From contig BLLV01000171.1 of assembly GCA_011959205.1 (NCBI GenBank), positions 1 to 55,877 on the forward strand: 55,877 bases of DNA. Direction: 5' to 3'. Shown one piece after another: positions 1 through 8,277 of the stretch; position 1 is the stretch's first letter, and the number at the start of each line of letters is the position of its first letter. This DNA is from Bacteroidaceae bacterium (GTDB lineage Bacteria; Bacteroidota; Bacteroidia; Bacteroidales; Bacteroidaceae). A model generated the notes under the pieces. The model searched no databases. It was not told the origin of the DNA and was given only the letters and a program-made list of their open reading frames with translations. Made by a program: the position numbers and the translations under genes.

Positions 1-2
1 AC

Positions 3-104
3 CGTCGTGTGGTTATCAGTCTGCAAGGGGTGATAGCCATGGCCATGGCGACGCTGTCACCGGATTTGATAGAAGTGATTAAAAAAACTAAAAATAATGA
101 CTGA
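3..104 (+). CDS. upxY: UpxY-type transcription antiterminator, C-terminal end (partial)
   Basis: The open frame running in from the left edge encodes the last 33 residues of a protein and ends at TGA 102-104, overlapping the next start codon by 8 bases. The tail reads like the KOW/SH3 end of NusG-family UpxY proteins (VVISLQGVIAM, then SPDLIEVI). In Bacteroides each capsule operon begins with its own UpxY, which lets RNA polymerase read through the long operon. Identification rests on this short tail plus the UpxZ-like gene that follows directly, which is the usual order. The N-terminal NusG domain and the promoter lie outside the window. Confidence 0.72.
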   Translation, partial: RRVVISLQGVIAMAMATLSPDLIEVIKKTKNND

Positions 105-471
105 AACAATCCCTTCCGGCATCTGCTTAGAGAATTTGATTCAGAATCATCATGCCGAAATACTCAGCAGGGAGAAGAATAATGATAAGTTTATTCATCT
201 TTACAATATTGGTGCTCATTGGGTGGCTTTTGAGCAGTCCGCCTATAGGCTGAACGATCTTTTTCCCAAATGTGAGCTGTCTTTATTCATAGTTCCCGAC
301 CGACCGGACTATGTGGTGATGGCTTCTGTTCCTGGAGACAAGGGTAACGCTTACTTTCGCAAGCATATAATTTCCCGTGATGGGCTTAACTATAAAGTTT
401 TGGAAGCTGCTCCGTTAGTGGCAGAGTATTATCAAAAGTGGCATGTAGATGCGGTGAGGTCGGTGCTATAA
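97..471 (+). CDS. upxZ: UpxZ-like antagonist of capsule antiterminators
   Basis: This 124-residue soluble protein has no signal peptide or membrane segment. Its start overlaps the upxY stop, so the two are probably translationally coupled. Size, position directly after a UpxY tail and position before a flippase gene all fit UpxZ. Known UpxZ proteins bind UpxY of other capsule loci and block their transcription, so that a cell mainly makes one capsule at a time. Visible features are a basic N-terminal stretch (HAEILSREKNNDKF) and a central region around FEQSAYRLNDLFP. The family assignment is by context and overall look; no catalytic motif is expected. Confidence 0.75.
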   Translation: MTETIPSGICLENLIQNHHAEILSREKNNDKFIHLYNIGAHWVAFEQSAYRLNDLFPKCELSLFIVPDRPDYVVMASVPGDKGNAYFRKHIISRDGLNYKVLEAAPLVAEYYQKWHVDAVRSVL

Positions 472-520
472 GGTATGCCGGTTGCGGCTTTCAATGAACC
501 TAAGTTCATGGGGTAATTAA

Positions 521-575
521 GTTAACTTACTTGCCTCATGAAGTTAACTTACTTGGTTCACGGAGTTAACTTACT
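521..575 (+). repeat. Three 22-bp direct repeats containing GTTAACTTACT
   Basis: The core GTTAACTTACT starts at 521, 543 and near-identically at 565 (GTTAACTTACTA), a spacing of exactly 22 bp, about two helical turns. The first two copies share GTTAACTTACTTG. The array sits between upxZ and the flippase gene, inside the capsule operon. It could be a protein-binding array or an RNA element; neither can be shown from sequence alone. Confidence 0.7.
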
Positions 576-605
576 ATTATTAAGCAATTATTGTATTTAA
601 AATAA

Positions 606-2144
606 ATGTCAGAAAACAATCGTACCACACAGAGTATCAAGAATGTCCGTGTCTCTTTATTCTTCAGCATTCTCATTTTAATCCTCGGATTCTTTTCGCG
701 CAAGATTCTTATAGAATGTCTGGGTGCGGAGGTCTTGGGACTGAATACAACGGCAACCAATCTTCTTGGTCTTCTCAATTTGGCTGAACTGGGTATTAGT
801 ACTGCTATTTCATATACATTATATACCCCCTTATACCAAAAGGATTATAAGACAATCAATGAAATCGTTGCCGTACAAGGGTGGCTCTATAGGCGCATTG
901 CCTATATCATTCTTGCAGGTGGCACTATTCTGATGTGCTTTTTCCCATGGATATTCTCCAAGATGGAATTGCCGTTATGGTATGCATACGGCTCATTCGG
1001 TGTCTTGCTGGTAGCTGCCATGTTGGGATATATCGTCAATTATCAGCAGATTGCATTGAGTGCCGACCAGCAGGAATATAAGATCAGTTATAATGTGCAA
1101 GGTTTCCGGGCATTAAAGCTGTTGATGCAGATTGTCGGCATCGGATATTTCGGACAAGGATATGTCTATTGGTTGGCAGTGGAGTTCGGGATGTCTGCCA
1201 TTACTTGTTTCTTCTTGCACAGAACAATTCACAAAAGCTTTCCCTGGTTGCGTCCGGATCTGTCAAAAGGAAAGATGTTGTCCCGGAAACATACTGAAAT
1301 CATAAGGAAAACAAAGCAGTTGTTTTTCCATAAGTTTGCAACTTATGTACTTGGACAGACCAGTCCTCTGATTATTTATGCCTTCCTGTCATTGACGGTA
1401 GTGGCTGTCTATGGCAATTATATGCTATTGGTAGTAAGTGTTTCAATGATTGTCACTTCTGTTTTCAATGGGATGAATGCTGGTATAGGCAATCTGATAG
1501 CGGAAGGTAATAAAGAGAAGATTCTTTCTTTTTTCAGAGAATATACAGTCAGCCGTTATTGGATTGCTTCCGTGATATGTTTTTGCCTGTTCAATTTATC
1601 CCATTCCTTTATGGTACTTTGGATAGGTGAGGGGTATTTGCTTGATTCCACTTCATTTACGCTGTTAGTCGTTTATGCTTTTGTCGTTATGACGCGTACA
1701 AACGATTCTTTTATTTCCGCTTATGGGCTGTTTCAAGATATTTATGCTCCAGCTATTGAGGCGGTTTTGAATTTGGGCTTATCTATATTGTTGGGATATT
1801 ATTATGGACTGTCCGGTATCATTTCGGGGGTATTGATTAGCTTGTTATTGGTTGTTTGTTGTTGGAAACCCTATTTTTTATATAGTCGCGGTTTTAAGAT
1901 ACCTGTATGGAACTATCTGTTTCTAATCGGGAAAATAATGTGTTTGATAACTGTATCATGGGTTATTTCTCAGTTCCTTTTTAAATCTATAAATCTGTCA
2001 TGCAGCAGCTTCATAGATTGGATTCTTGTTTCGTTCAAAGCTCTACTCCTTTATGGATTAGTTAGTTTATGCAGCTTTCAACTGTTTGATAAGAACTTTA
2101 GGGTCTTTACTCAGCGAATTTATCAAATAATAAAACGTCAGTAA
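606..2144 (+). CDS. wzx: Wzx-type capsular polysaccharide flippase
   Basis: This 512-residue, very hydrophobic protein has about 12-14 predicted membrane segments and a short charged N-terminus (MSENNRTTQSIKNVRVSLFF). Length, topology and the opening segment (SILILILGFFSRKILIECLG) match polysaccharide biosynthesis proteins of the MOP exporter superfamily. Such proteins flip lipid-linked repeat units across the inner membrane for polymerisation by Wzy. A Wzy-like gene lies about 1.1 kb downstream in the same operon, supporting a Wzx/Wzy-dependent pathway. The specific substrate cannot be told. The gene symbol is by role, not by close sequence recognition. Confidence 0.88.
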   Translation: MSENNRTTQSIKNVRVSLFFSILILILGFFSRKILIECLGAEVLGLNTTATNLLGLLNLAELGISTAISYTLYTPLYQKDYKTINEIVAVQGWLYRRIAYIILAGGTILMCFFPWIFSKMELPLWYAYGSFGVLLVAAMLGYIVNYQQIALSADQQEYKISYNVQGFRALKLLMQIVGIGYFGQGYVYWLAVEFGMSAITCFFLHRTIHKSFPWLRPDLSKGKMLSRKHTEIIRKTKQLFFHKFATYVLGQTSPLIIYAFLSLTVVAVYGNYMLLVVSVSMIVTSVFNGMNAGIGNLIAEGNKEKILSFFREYTVSRYWIASVICFCLFNLSHSFMVLWIGEGYLLDSTSFTLLVVYAFVVMTRTNDSFISAYGLFQDIYAPAIEAVLNLGLSILLGYYYGLSGIISGVLISLLLVVCCWKPYFLYSRGFKIPVWNYLFLIGKIMCLITVSWVISQFLFKSINLSCSSFIDWILVSFKALLLYGLVSLCSFQLFDKNFRVFTQRIYQIIKRQ

Positions 2145-2165
2145 ATTTTTGAAATGTAAATTAAA

Positions 2166-3146
2166 ATGATTCCTGTGATATCAATTATTGTTCCGGTTTA
2201 TAATGTAGAAAAATATCTTTCTCAGTGTATTGATAGTATTTTAGCCCAAGCATTTATCGATTTTGAATTGTTGCTTGTAGATGACGGAAGTACGGATGGC
2301 TCAGGCCGTATTTGTGATGAATATGCCAATAAGGATGCTCGAATTCAAGTTTTTCATAAAAAAAATGGTGGTGTGAGTTCTGCGAGAAATATAGGGCTAG
2401 AACACGTACAAGGAGAATGGATTACATTTGTTGATTCTGATGATTGGTTGGATTTAAAGTATTGTCAGATTCTTTGGGAGGAAGTTCAAGATGTTGATCT
2501 GCTTTTTTTCTCGGTGTCGTTACATTATAAAGATGGAGGAAAGCAAATTCGATATCTTGGTGGAAAATATTGCGATGATTATGATTCCATTCAAGAAGAA
2601 ATATTGTTATTGAAGAGTAATCAGCAGAAGTTTGAGTTTTTTGGATATACTTGGAATAAAGTTTTTAAAGCTTCTATTATATATGAGCATAAAATCCGCT
2701 TTCTTGTAAATTTATCATATAGAGAAGATGAGGTTTTTACTACTGAATATTGTCGATATATACATAGCTTGAAGGTTTTGCCTGTTTCGTTGTACAATTA
2801 TCGGGTACTGTCTACAGGGTTGACAGCAAGAAAGAAATCCAGTTATGAATTGTTATTGTTGGCTCAATCCATAAGTGAGAGCATTCCGTATTTTAATAAT
2901 TTAAGTTTGATCATCTATGAATATAATAGATTCCTGTCTTTTGGTTTGCGGGCTATCTGTTTGTCTGATAAAAAAAGGGAAAAAATAAAATTGATTGGAT
3001 ATTTTAATTCTTATTACAAACAATGTATAAAATGTAGATTTCCTGTGCGGAAACTGTTTCAGGTATTATTCGGCTATCCCAAATGGATCTCTGTCTTTTT
3101 AGTTTTTCTATATGAGAAATATCTTGTGTTTCAAACACGAATTTGA
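2166..3146 (+). CDS. Family 2 glycosyltransferase
   Basis: This 326-residue enzyme has a classic GT-A, GT2 N-terminus: VISIIVPVYNVEKYLSQCI at residues 4-22, LLLVDDGSTDGS around residues 35-46, NGGVSSARNIGL, and the metal/nucleotide-binding acidic motif VDSDDW near residue 95. The C-terminal third holds basic and hydrophobic stretches likely to contact the membrane. It should add one sugar to the undecaprenyl-linked repeat unit in the cytoplasm; donor and acceptor are unknown. The gene starts 21 bp after the flippase. It is markedly AT-rich compared with flanking housekeeping genes, as is common for exchanged capsule genes. Confidence 0.92.
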   Translation: MIPVISIIVPVYNVEKYLSQCIDSILAQAFIDFELLLVDDGSTDGSGRICDEYANKDARIQVFHKKNGGVSSARNIGLEHVQGEWITFVDSDDWLDLKYCQILWEEVQDVDLLFFSVSLHYKDGGKQIRYLGGKYCDDYDSIQEEILLLKSNQQKFEFFGYTWNKVFKASIIYEHKIRFLVNLSYREDEVFTTEYCRYIHSLKVLPVSLYNYRVLSTGLTARKKSSYELLLLAQSISESIPYFNNLSLIIYEYNRFLSFGLRAICLSDKKREKIKLIGYFNSYYKQCIKCRFPVRKLFQVLFGYPKWISVFLVFLYEKYLVFQTRI

Positions 3147-3248
3147 TAATGTTGCTTGTCTTTATTGTAAACAAAGACTTGTAGTTTGTATTTTATGCTT
3201 TTAGATTTTATTTCTGTAACTTTCTATTTTTCTTTTATTAGCTCCTGA

Positions 3249-4460
3249 ATGCCTACATATATGCAATACCCCCCCAATAATATTCGATTAGTGACACAAA
3301 ATATTCTGGAATATATAGTTGTTCTTTTTATTATTTTGGAATGTCGTTCTGTGTATACATACATGTCAATAGATCTTATTAATGATGTGCTATTTCGAGG
3401 CACTCTTTTTTTATTGGGATTATTGGTTTTGTTAGCAAGGAAAGGTAACATCCATATTTTGAAAACAATTGGATTTATTTTGCTGTATGGATGTTGGCTG
3501 CTGCCATCAATCATTAAAATATTGCCTCAGAACCAGCTTTCATATATTTGTCGTTTTTATTTTTTGATAATACTATTTGTTGTCTACTTAGCCTGTAATA
3601 GACAGAATTATTACAATCTTTTATCTAAATACGTGAACTTGATTGTTTTTTTGAGTGTCTTCTCTGTTATAATGTGGCTTTTATGTTCTATATTTCAAAT
3701 TCTTCCTCTTGATTATACCGTTCCATATTACTGGACTCCTAATGTGAAACTTATAAATAGCTACTATTATCTTTATTTTGAGACACAAAATTCTTTGTTT
3801 TGTGGAATACCTATTGTGAGAAATACAGCGATATTTACAGAAGCACCCATGTATAATTTTCATCTGTGTTTAGCATTATTGGCGTTGCTGTTTTTAAAAA
3901 AAGAACGGTCAATTACTAAAGTTTCTATATTGTCTTTGACGATATTAACGACATTTTCTACTACCGGACAATTATTTCTTCTAATTAGTTTCTTTTTGAA
4001 GTTTTTATTAAGTGAATTCTCGTTAAAATACAAAATAATGGTTTGGTTTATCAGTCTTATTTTAGGAGTAGTTTTAGTATTTGTTGGTAATGAAATTTTA
4101 GAAAATAAAAAGCAAGCTAATAATTCTTATGCAATCCGTATAACAGATATGAAGAAAGAATTTCGGATGTGGGAACAAAATCCGATAATGGGAGTTGGGT
4201 ATGGAAATTCAACAAATAAAAATTCTAGTAATTCCACTTTTTTTATATTGGCAAATGGAGGTATCTATTTGTTTTCGCTCTATTGCTTTTCAATATTAAT
4301 ATATCCATTCATAAAAATGAAATCGATAAGACTAAAAGTTTTTTTTGTGTTGTTTTTTGTGTTATTCTCTATAACTATTGTTCCTAATTCTATTGTGGTC
4401 TTTCTAATAATCTCATTTTCATTTTCAAGAATTATTTCTAAAAAACATTGTTGTAATTAA
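3249..4460 (+). CDS. wzy: Wzy-like oligosaccharide repeat-unit polymerase
   Basis: This 403-residue integral membrane protein has roughly ten hydrophobic segments and no soluble domain. It has a larger loop around residues 285-335 (GNEILENKKQANNSY, then WEQNPIMGVGYGNS). The motif NPIMGVGYGN resembles the conserved loop segment of O-antigen ligase/polymerase family proteins. Wzy proteins are too variable for a firm sequence call; the inference rests on topology, this loop motif, and the need for a polymerase alongside Wzx. The start could also be ATG 3261. About 100 bp of AT-rich sequence without a recognisable element precede it. It is among the most AT-rich genes in the window (17 G+C of 60 at 3901-3960). 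Confidence 0.72.
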   Translation: MPTYMQYPPNNIRLVTQNILEYIVVLFIILECRSVYTYMSIDLINDVLFRGTLFLLGLLVLLARKGNIHILKTIGFILLYGCWLLPSIIKILPQNQLSYICRFYFLIILFVVYLACNRQNYYNLLSKYVNLIVFLSVFSVIMWLLCSIFQILPLDYTVPYYWTPNVKLINSYYYLYFETQNSLFCGIPIVRNTAIFTEAPMYNFHLCLALLALLFLKKERSITKVSILSLTILTTFSTTGQLFLLISFFLKFLLSEFSLKYKIMVWFISLILGVVLVFVGNEILENKKQANNSYAIRITDMKKEFRMWEQNPIMGVGYGNSTNKNSSNSTFFILANGGIYLFSLYCFSILIYPFIKMKSIRLKVFFVLFFVLFSITIVPNSIVVFLIISFSFSRIISKKHCCN

Positions 4461-4473
4461 ATATATTTAATCT

Positions 4474-5301
4474 ATGAAAACGGCAAAAATATTAATATGT
4501 GCTCATAAGCCATTTAAACTTTATCAGGATGAGGTGTATACACCTATTCAAGTTGGTAAATCAACAACTGATATTGATTTAGGATATATCGGTGATGATA
4601 CCGGAGATAATATAAGTGAGAAAAATCCATATTACTGCGAGTTGACAGCACAATATTGGGCTTGGAAAAATTTAACATGTGATTTTATAGGTTTGGAGCA
4701 TTACAGGCGTCATTTCTTATGTCGCTTTAGCTTGGACAAATTGGATCAGTTAATGAAAAATGTAGATGTTGTATTGGCTGCTCCTAAATATTTACAATCA
4801 AGTGTATGGTTTTATTTAGAACGTTATCTGACTCTAGAGGATGTTTCTATTTTTTATAAGATATTGATAGGAAAAGAGGTGGATAAGAAAATTGTTGATA
4901 GATATTTATCTGGCAATATGGATATCCGTTTTAATATGTTTTTCATGAAAAAAGAATTGTTCGATGAGTTTGCGCAATGGCAATTTGACATATTAGGCGA
5001 ATGTGAGAAATACATCAAGAAAGGTTCTTACACCCGTCTTCGCCGGATTTATGGATATTTTGGTGAAGTTCTCTTACCTATATGGTGTTTACAGAAAGGT
5101 TTAAAAATTAAATATTTACCCATTGATTTGCCTGAGACAAATTGGAACGATTGGCAATATATGCGGAAGTTGCGTTATAGGTTATCACAGAAATTTTATA
5201 AGAGTTTCTTTTGGTTGAAAAGGTGTTTTTCTACCCCTGGGATCGTTTTAAATCAGGCTGCTCTGGTAGGGTTGGAACAAGACGGTATCAAGATCGAATG
5301 A
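4474..5301 (+). CDS. DUF4422 family capsular glycosyltransferase
   Basis: This 275-residue cytoplasmic protein begins with KILICAHKPFKLYQDEVYTP and has NPYYCELTAQYWAWKN near residue 50 and FIGLEHYRRHFL near residue 75. Those signatures belong to DUF4422, a domain found in capsule and LPS loci and treated as a glycosyltransferase. The part with NMFFMKKELFDEFAQWQF and later GEVLLPIWCLQKG is also typical. The next start codon is one base beyond its stop, so expression with the fused enzyme downstream is probably coupled. The sugar transferred is unknown. Confidence 0.85.
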   Translation: MKTAKILICAHKPFKLYQDEVYTPIQVGKSTTDIDLGYIGDDTGDNISEKNPYYCELTAQYWAWKNLTCDFIGLEHYRRHFLCRFSLDKLDQLMKNVDVVLAAPKYLQSSVWFYLERYLTLEDVSIFYKILIGKEVDKKIVDRYLSGNMDIRFNMFFMKKELFDEFAQWQFDILGECEKYIKKGSYTRLRRIYGYFGEVLLPIWCLQKGLKIKYLPIDLPETNWNDWQYMRKLRYRLSQKFYKSFFWLKRCFSTPGIVLNQAALVGLEQDGIKIE

Positions 5302-5302
5302 T

Positions 5303-6649
5303 ATGAAAAAAGTCATTACCTATGGCACATATGATCTGCTGCATCAAGGGCATATCAATCTGCTTGGACGTGCCAAAGAACTGGGCGACTATCTTATTGT
5401 AGGCGTTACCAATGATAATTTTGACCGTGACCGTGGAAAACTCAATGTACGCAACAATGTCTTGGAACGGGTAGAGGCAGTCAAAGCCACCGGCTTTGCA
5501 GACCGAATAATCATTGAAGACTATGTAGGGCAGAAAATAGACGACATACAGAAATATGGCGTGGATATTTTTGCCATAGGCTCTGATTGGGAAGGCAAAT
5601 TTGACTATCTGAATGAATTTTGCAAGGTGGTATATCTGCCACGAACCGAAGGTATAAGCAGCACTCAGCTTCGTGCCGAGTCGCAAAAAACAGTCAAAAT
5701 TGGTATCACTGGCTGCGGGCGTATTGCACCACGCTTCGTCAACGAATCACATTGGGTAAATGGCGTGGAGGTTACAGCGGCCTGTGACATAGATTTTTCC
5801 AATACGATATCATTTGTGACAGCACAAAATATTCCCAATGCATGTCAAGATTATGAGAAGATGTTAATGTTGGTGGATGCTGTCTATATCGCTACACCCC
5901 ATCTTAGCCATTATACGTATATTAAGCAAGCTCTTGAGTCAGGAAAACATGTACTTTGCGAAACTCCATTGGTACTCAACGGGCAGAAAGCCCGCGAATT
6001 ATACGCTTTGGCTGAGGCACGGGGATTGGTTCTGATGGAAGCCAACAAAACGGCTCATTGCCCTGCATTCAATCACCTGATGGTCATGATAAAGAGTGGC
6101 GTGATAGGTGATGTTGTGGATGTAGAAGCATCACTCTCAAAGGTTTGGGGAAACAAGGCATTGCGTGAGTTCAACCCCGAGCAGGCCGGAGGTTCTCTTT
6201 TTGAGTTAGGCTCCTACCCATTGCTACCTATTATTAAATTGTTGGGCACCCGGTATGAGAATCTGACTCTGTATAGCCGCATGGAGAATGGAATTGATAT
6301 CTATACCAAAGGGGTGTTCCGGTATCCGAAAGCGATATGCACATTCAAGGTTGGACTTGGAGTGAAAACAGAAGGAAACTTGGTAATATCGGGAACAAAA
6401 GGTTATGCTTTGGTACCTTCACCGTGGTGGAAAACGGATTATTTTGAACTGCGCTACGAAGATCAGAATGAAAATAAGAAGTTCTTCTATAAATGGGACG
6501 GAGCAGGTCTGCGTTATGAAATACATGAATTTGCTTCATGTGTGCTCAACCACCGTTTTTCATCTGCACGGCTGAGACGACACGAATCGGTGTGCATGGC
6601 AGATGTGATGCAGCAGTTTGCGGAGCGTAGAAATTTTATGGAAATATAA
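5303..6649 (+). CDS. Fused cytidylyltransferase / Gfo-Idh-MocA oxidoreductase
   Basis: This 448-residue protein has two joined enzymes. Residues 1-125 are an HxGH nucleotidyltransferase of the glycerol-3-phosphate/phosphoethanolamine cytidylyltransferase type: TYGTYDLLHQGH with H14-x-G16-H17, and the closing motif RTEGISSTQLR. From about residue 131 a Rossmann fold starts (KIGITGCGRIAPRF), followed by YIATPHLSHY, a GKHVLCETP motif containing the E-x-P of Gfo/Idh/MocA enzymes, and a full C-terminal domain. The protein probably reduces or oxidises a small polyol or sugar phosphate and activates it with CTP. Two LicD genes and an SDR reductase follow, which fits making and transferring a CDP-alcohol. 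Its G+C is higher than that of the three preceding genes, suggesting a different origin. Substrate is unknown. Confidence 0.85.
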   Translation: MKKVITYGTYDLLHQGHINLLGRAKELGDYLIVGVTNDNFDRDRGKLNVRNNVLERVEAVKATGFADRIIIEDYVGQKIDDIQKYGVDIFAIGSDWEGKFDYLNEFCKVVYLPRTEGISSTQLRAESQKTVKIGITGCGRIAPRFVNESHWVNGVEVTAACDIDFSNTISFVTAQNIPNACQDYEKMLMLVDAVYIATPHLSHYTYIKQALESGKHVLCETPLVLNGQKARELYALAEARGLVLMEANKTAHCPAFNHLMVMIKSGVIGDVVDVEASLSKVWGNKALREFNPEQAGGSLFELGSYPLLPIIKLLGTRYENLTLYSRMENGIDIYTKGVFRYPKAICTFKVGLGVKTEGNLVISGTKGYALVPSPWWKTDYFELRYEDQNENKKFFYKWDGAGLRYEIHEFASCVLNHRFSSARLRRHESVCMADVMQQFAERRNFMEI

Positions 6650-6692
6650 TGTGGAATAGGATTCGTATTTCAAAACAAATAGATAATTAACG

Positions 6693-7517
6693 ATGAAAGA
6701 GATGACAATAAAAGAAGTGCAACAAGTCAGCCTTGAGATACTTCGGGATATTCATACATTCTGCGTGGATAATAATCTGAAATATACTTTACAAGGTGGA
6801 ACATTGATAGGTGCAGTGCGTCATAAAGGTTTTATTCCCTGGGATGATGATCTTGATATTGCCATGCCGCGCCCTGACTATGATCGGTTCATCCGAACTT
6901 ATAAATCAGATAAAGGTTTCAAGGTCTTTTCAAGAGAGTTGGCTAATAGTAAGGATGTTTTTATAGCCTATGCACGCATTTGTGATACAGAGTTGACATT
7001 TGTGGATGATTTCTACTATCCATGGACAAGTCGGGATAAAGGAGTCTGGATAGATTTGTTTCCACTGGATGGTGTTGAAGACTCGTTATTTCGATGCAAT
7101 ATGCGTGTCAATGTGATGAAAGTTTTTTGGCATATGGGCACTGTAAAACGACTATCCCATCTATTTTTTAGTGAAGTGAAAACTACTAGGGAAAAGGTTA
7201 AATTGCTTTGTCGAAAAATACTGGCTCCATTCTTGTGTTACAATATAATTGATAAACACATTTCTATGTGTAAAATTGTCAGTTGGGAGAATGCTACTTA
7301 TTATAGTAATTTGGCATTCTTGGGTTATGGTATACGTGAGCGTCATCATAAACGAGTGATTGAAGAGGTTGTTTTAGTACCTTTTAATCAAGATCATTTT
7401 TATATAATGAAGGGATATGATGAAGCTTTGAGAGAAAAATATGGTAATTATATGCAATTGCCACCAAAGGAGAAACAGGTGAGAGGACATGATGTTAATA
7501 AGTATTACTGGAAATGA
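6693..7517 (+). CDS. LicD family phosphotransferase (first copy)
   Basis: This 274-residue protein carries the LicD nucleotidyltransferase-like core: LQGGTLIGAVRHKGFIPWDD at residues 33-52, followed by DLDIAMPRPDYDRF, with the acidic metal-binding DDDLD. WIDLFPLDGVED near residue 120 is also typical. LicD proteins move phosphocholine or another phospho-alcohol from a CDP carrier to a sugar; the eukaryotic relatives fukutin and FKRP use CDP-ribitol. No choline kinase or LicC-type gene is visible here, so choline is not implied. The upstream fused cytidylyltransferase is the obvious donor maker. Its stop overlaps the start of the SDR gene by 4 bases (ATGA). Confidence 0.88.
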   Translation: MKEMTIKEVQQVSLEILRDIHTFCVDNNLKYTLQGGTLIGAVRHKGFIPWDDDLDIAMPRPDYDRFIRTYKSDKGFKVFSRELANSKDVFIAYARICDTELTFVDDFYYPWTSRDKGVWIDLFPLDGVEDSLFRCNMRVNVMKVFWHMGTVKRLSHLFFSEVKTTREKVKLLCRKILAPFLCYNIIDKHISMCKIVSWENATYYSNLAFLGYGIRERHHKRVIEEVVLVPFNQDHFYIMKGYDEALREKYGNYMQLPPKEKQVRGHDVNKYYWK

Positions 7518-8266
7518 CTAAGGTGATGAAAAAAAATCTGGTAGTAGGAGGTGCCAATGGTATAGGCTTGAGCATTGCCATTGAAATGACTAAACGTGAT
7601 GATTGTGAGAAAGTGTATATTGTGGATAAAGTCCGCTTGGCAGATGAATATAGGCATGAGAAAATAGAGAGCTATGAGTTTGATCTTACTCTTTCTGATT
7701 ATTCTTTTTTTGACCGCTTTGCTGATATTGATACATTGATGGTTACTGCAGGTTTTGGCCGTTTGGCATTGTTTCATGATGTGGATGAGCAGTATATAAT
7801 CTCTTCGTTTCTTGTAAATACGTTGCCTGTATTGCGTCTTGTAAAGCGTTTTTATGAGAAATTGGAGGGTGCAGATGATTTTTATTGTGGGGTAATGGTG
7901 AGCATTGCCGGTTTTGTTTCTTCTCCATTTTTTTCAGTTTATGGAGCAACTAAGGCTGCTCTGAAGATATTTATTGAAAGCGTAAATGTAGAATTAGAGA
8001 AAAGTGGGGCATCAAATAGAATTTTAAATGTTTCTCCAGGTTCTGTTGCAGGTACTTGTTTTAATGGTGGTAAAAATGATTTGTCTCAGACGCAACAACT
8101 AGCATCTGATATAATCAATCATATGCTGCGAAAGGATGATCTTTATATTCCTGAATACCAAGAAATTTTTAAAACTGTACTAGAACGCTATCACCATAAT
8201 TTTAGGACTGAAGGTTTGCGCAGTTATGATTACAAACTACAGAGACTCACTAATTATAATAAATAA
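7514..8266 (+). CDS. Short-chain dehydrogenase/reductase
   Basis: This 250-residue SDR starts at the ATGA overlap; ATG 7526 is an alternative four codons later and leaves the fold intact. The dinucleotide-binding loop is GGANGIG near residue 12, a variant of TGxxxGxG. The catalytic part has a Ser in MVSIAGF and YGATKAAL (the Y-x-x-x-K pair near residues 143-147), and NVSPGSVAGT follows. It is likely an NAD(P)H-dependent carbonyl reductase in the cytoplasm. Lying between two LicD genes and after the fused oxidoreductase, it may help make the alcohol that is activated and transferred, or modify a sugar nucleotide. The substrate cannot be read from sequence. Confidence 0.88.
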   Translation: MTKVMKKNLVVGGANGIGLSIAIEMTKRDDCEKVYIVDKVRLADEYRHEKIESYEFDLTLSDYSFFDRFADIDTLMVTAGFGRLALFHDVDEQYIISSFLVNTLPVLRLVKRFYEKLEGADDFYCGVMVSIAGFVSSPFFSVYGATKAALKIFIESVNVELEKSGASNRILNVSPGSVAGTCFNGGKNDLSQTQQLASDIINHMLRKDDLYIPEYQEIFKTVLERYHHNFRTEGLRSYDYKLQRLTNYNK

Positions 8267-8277
8267 AACAGGTTGAA

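Noticed and set aside
521..575. CRISPR-like array
   Set aside because: Repeats are only about 11-13 bp with 9-11 bp spacers and just three units; no cas genes are nearby.
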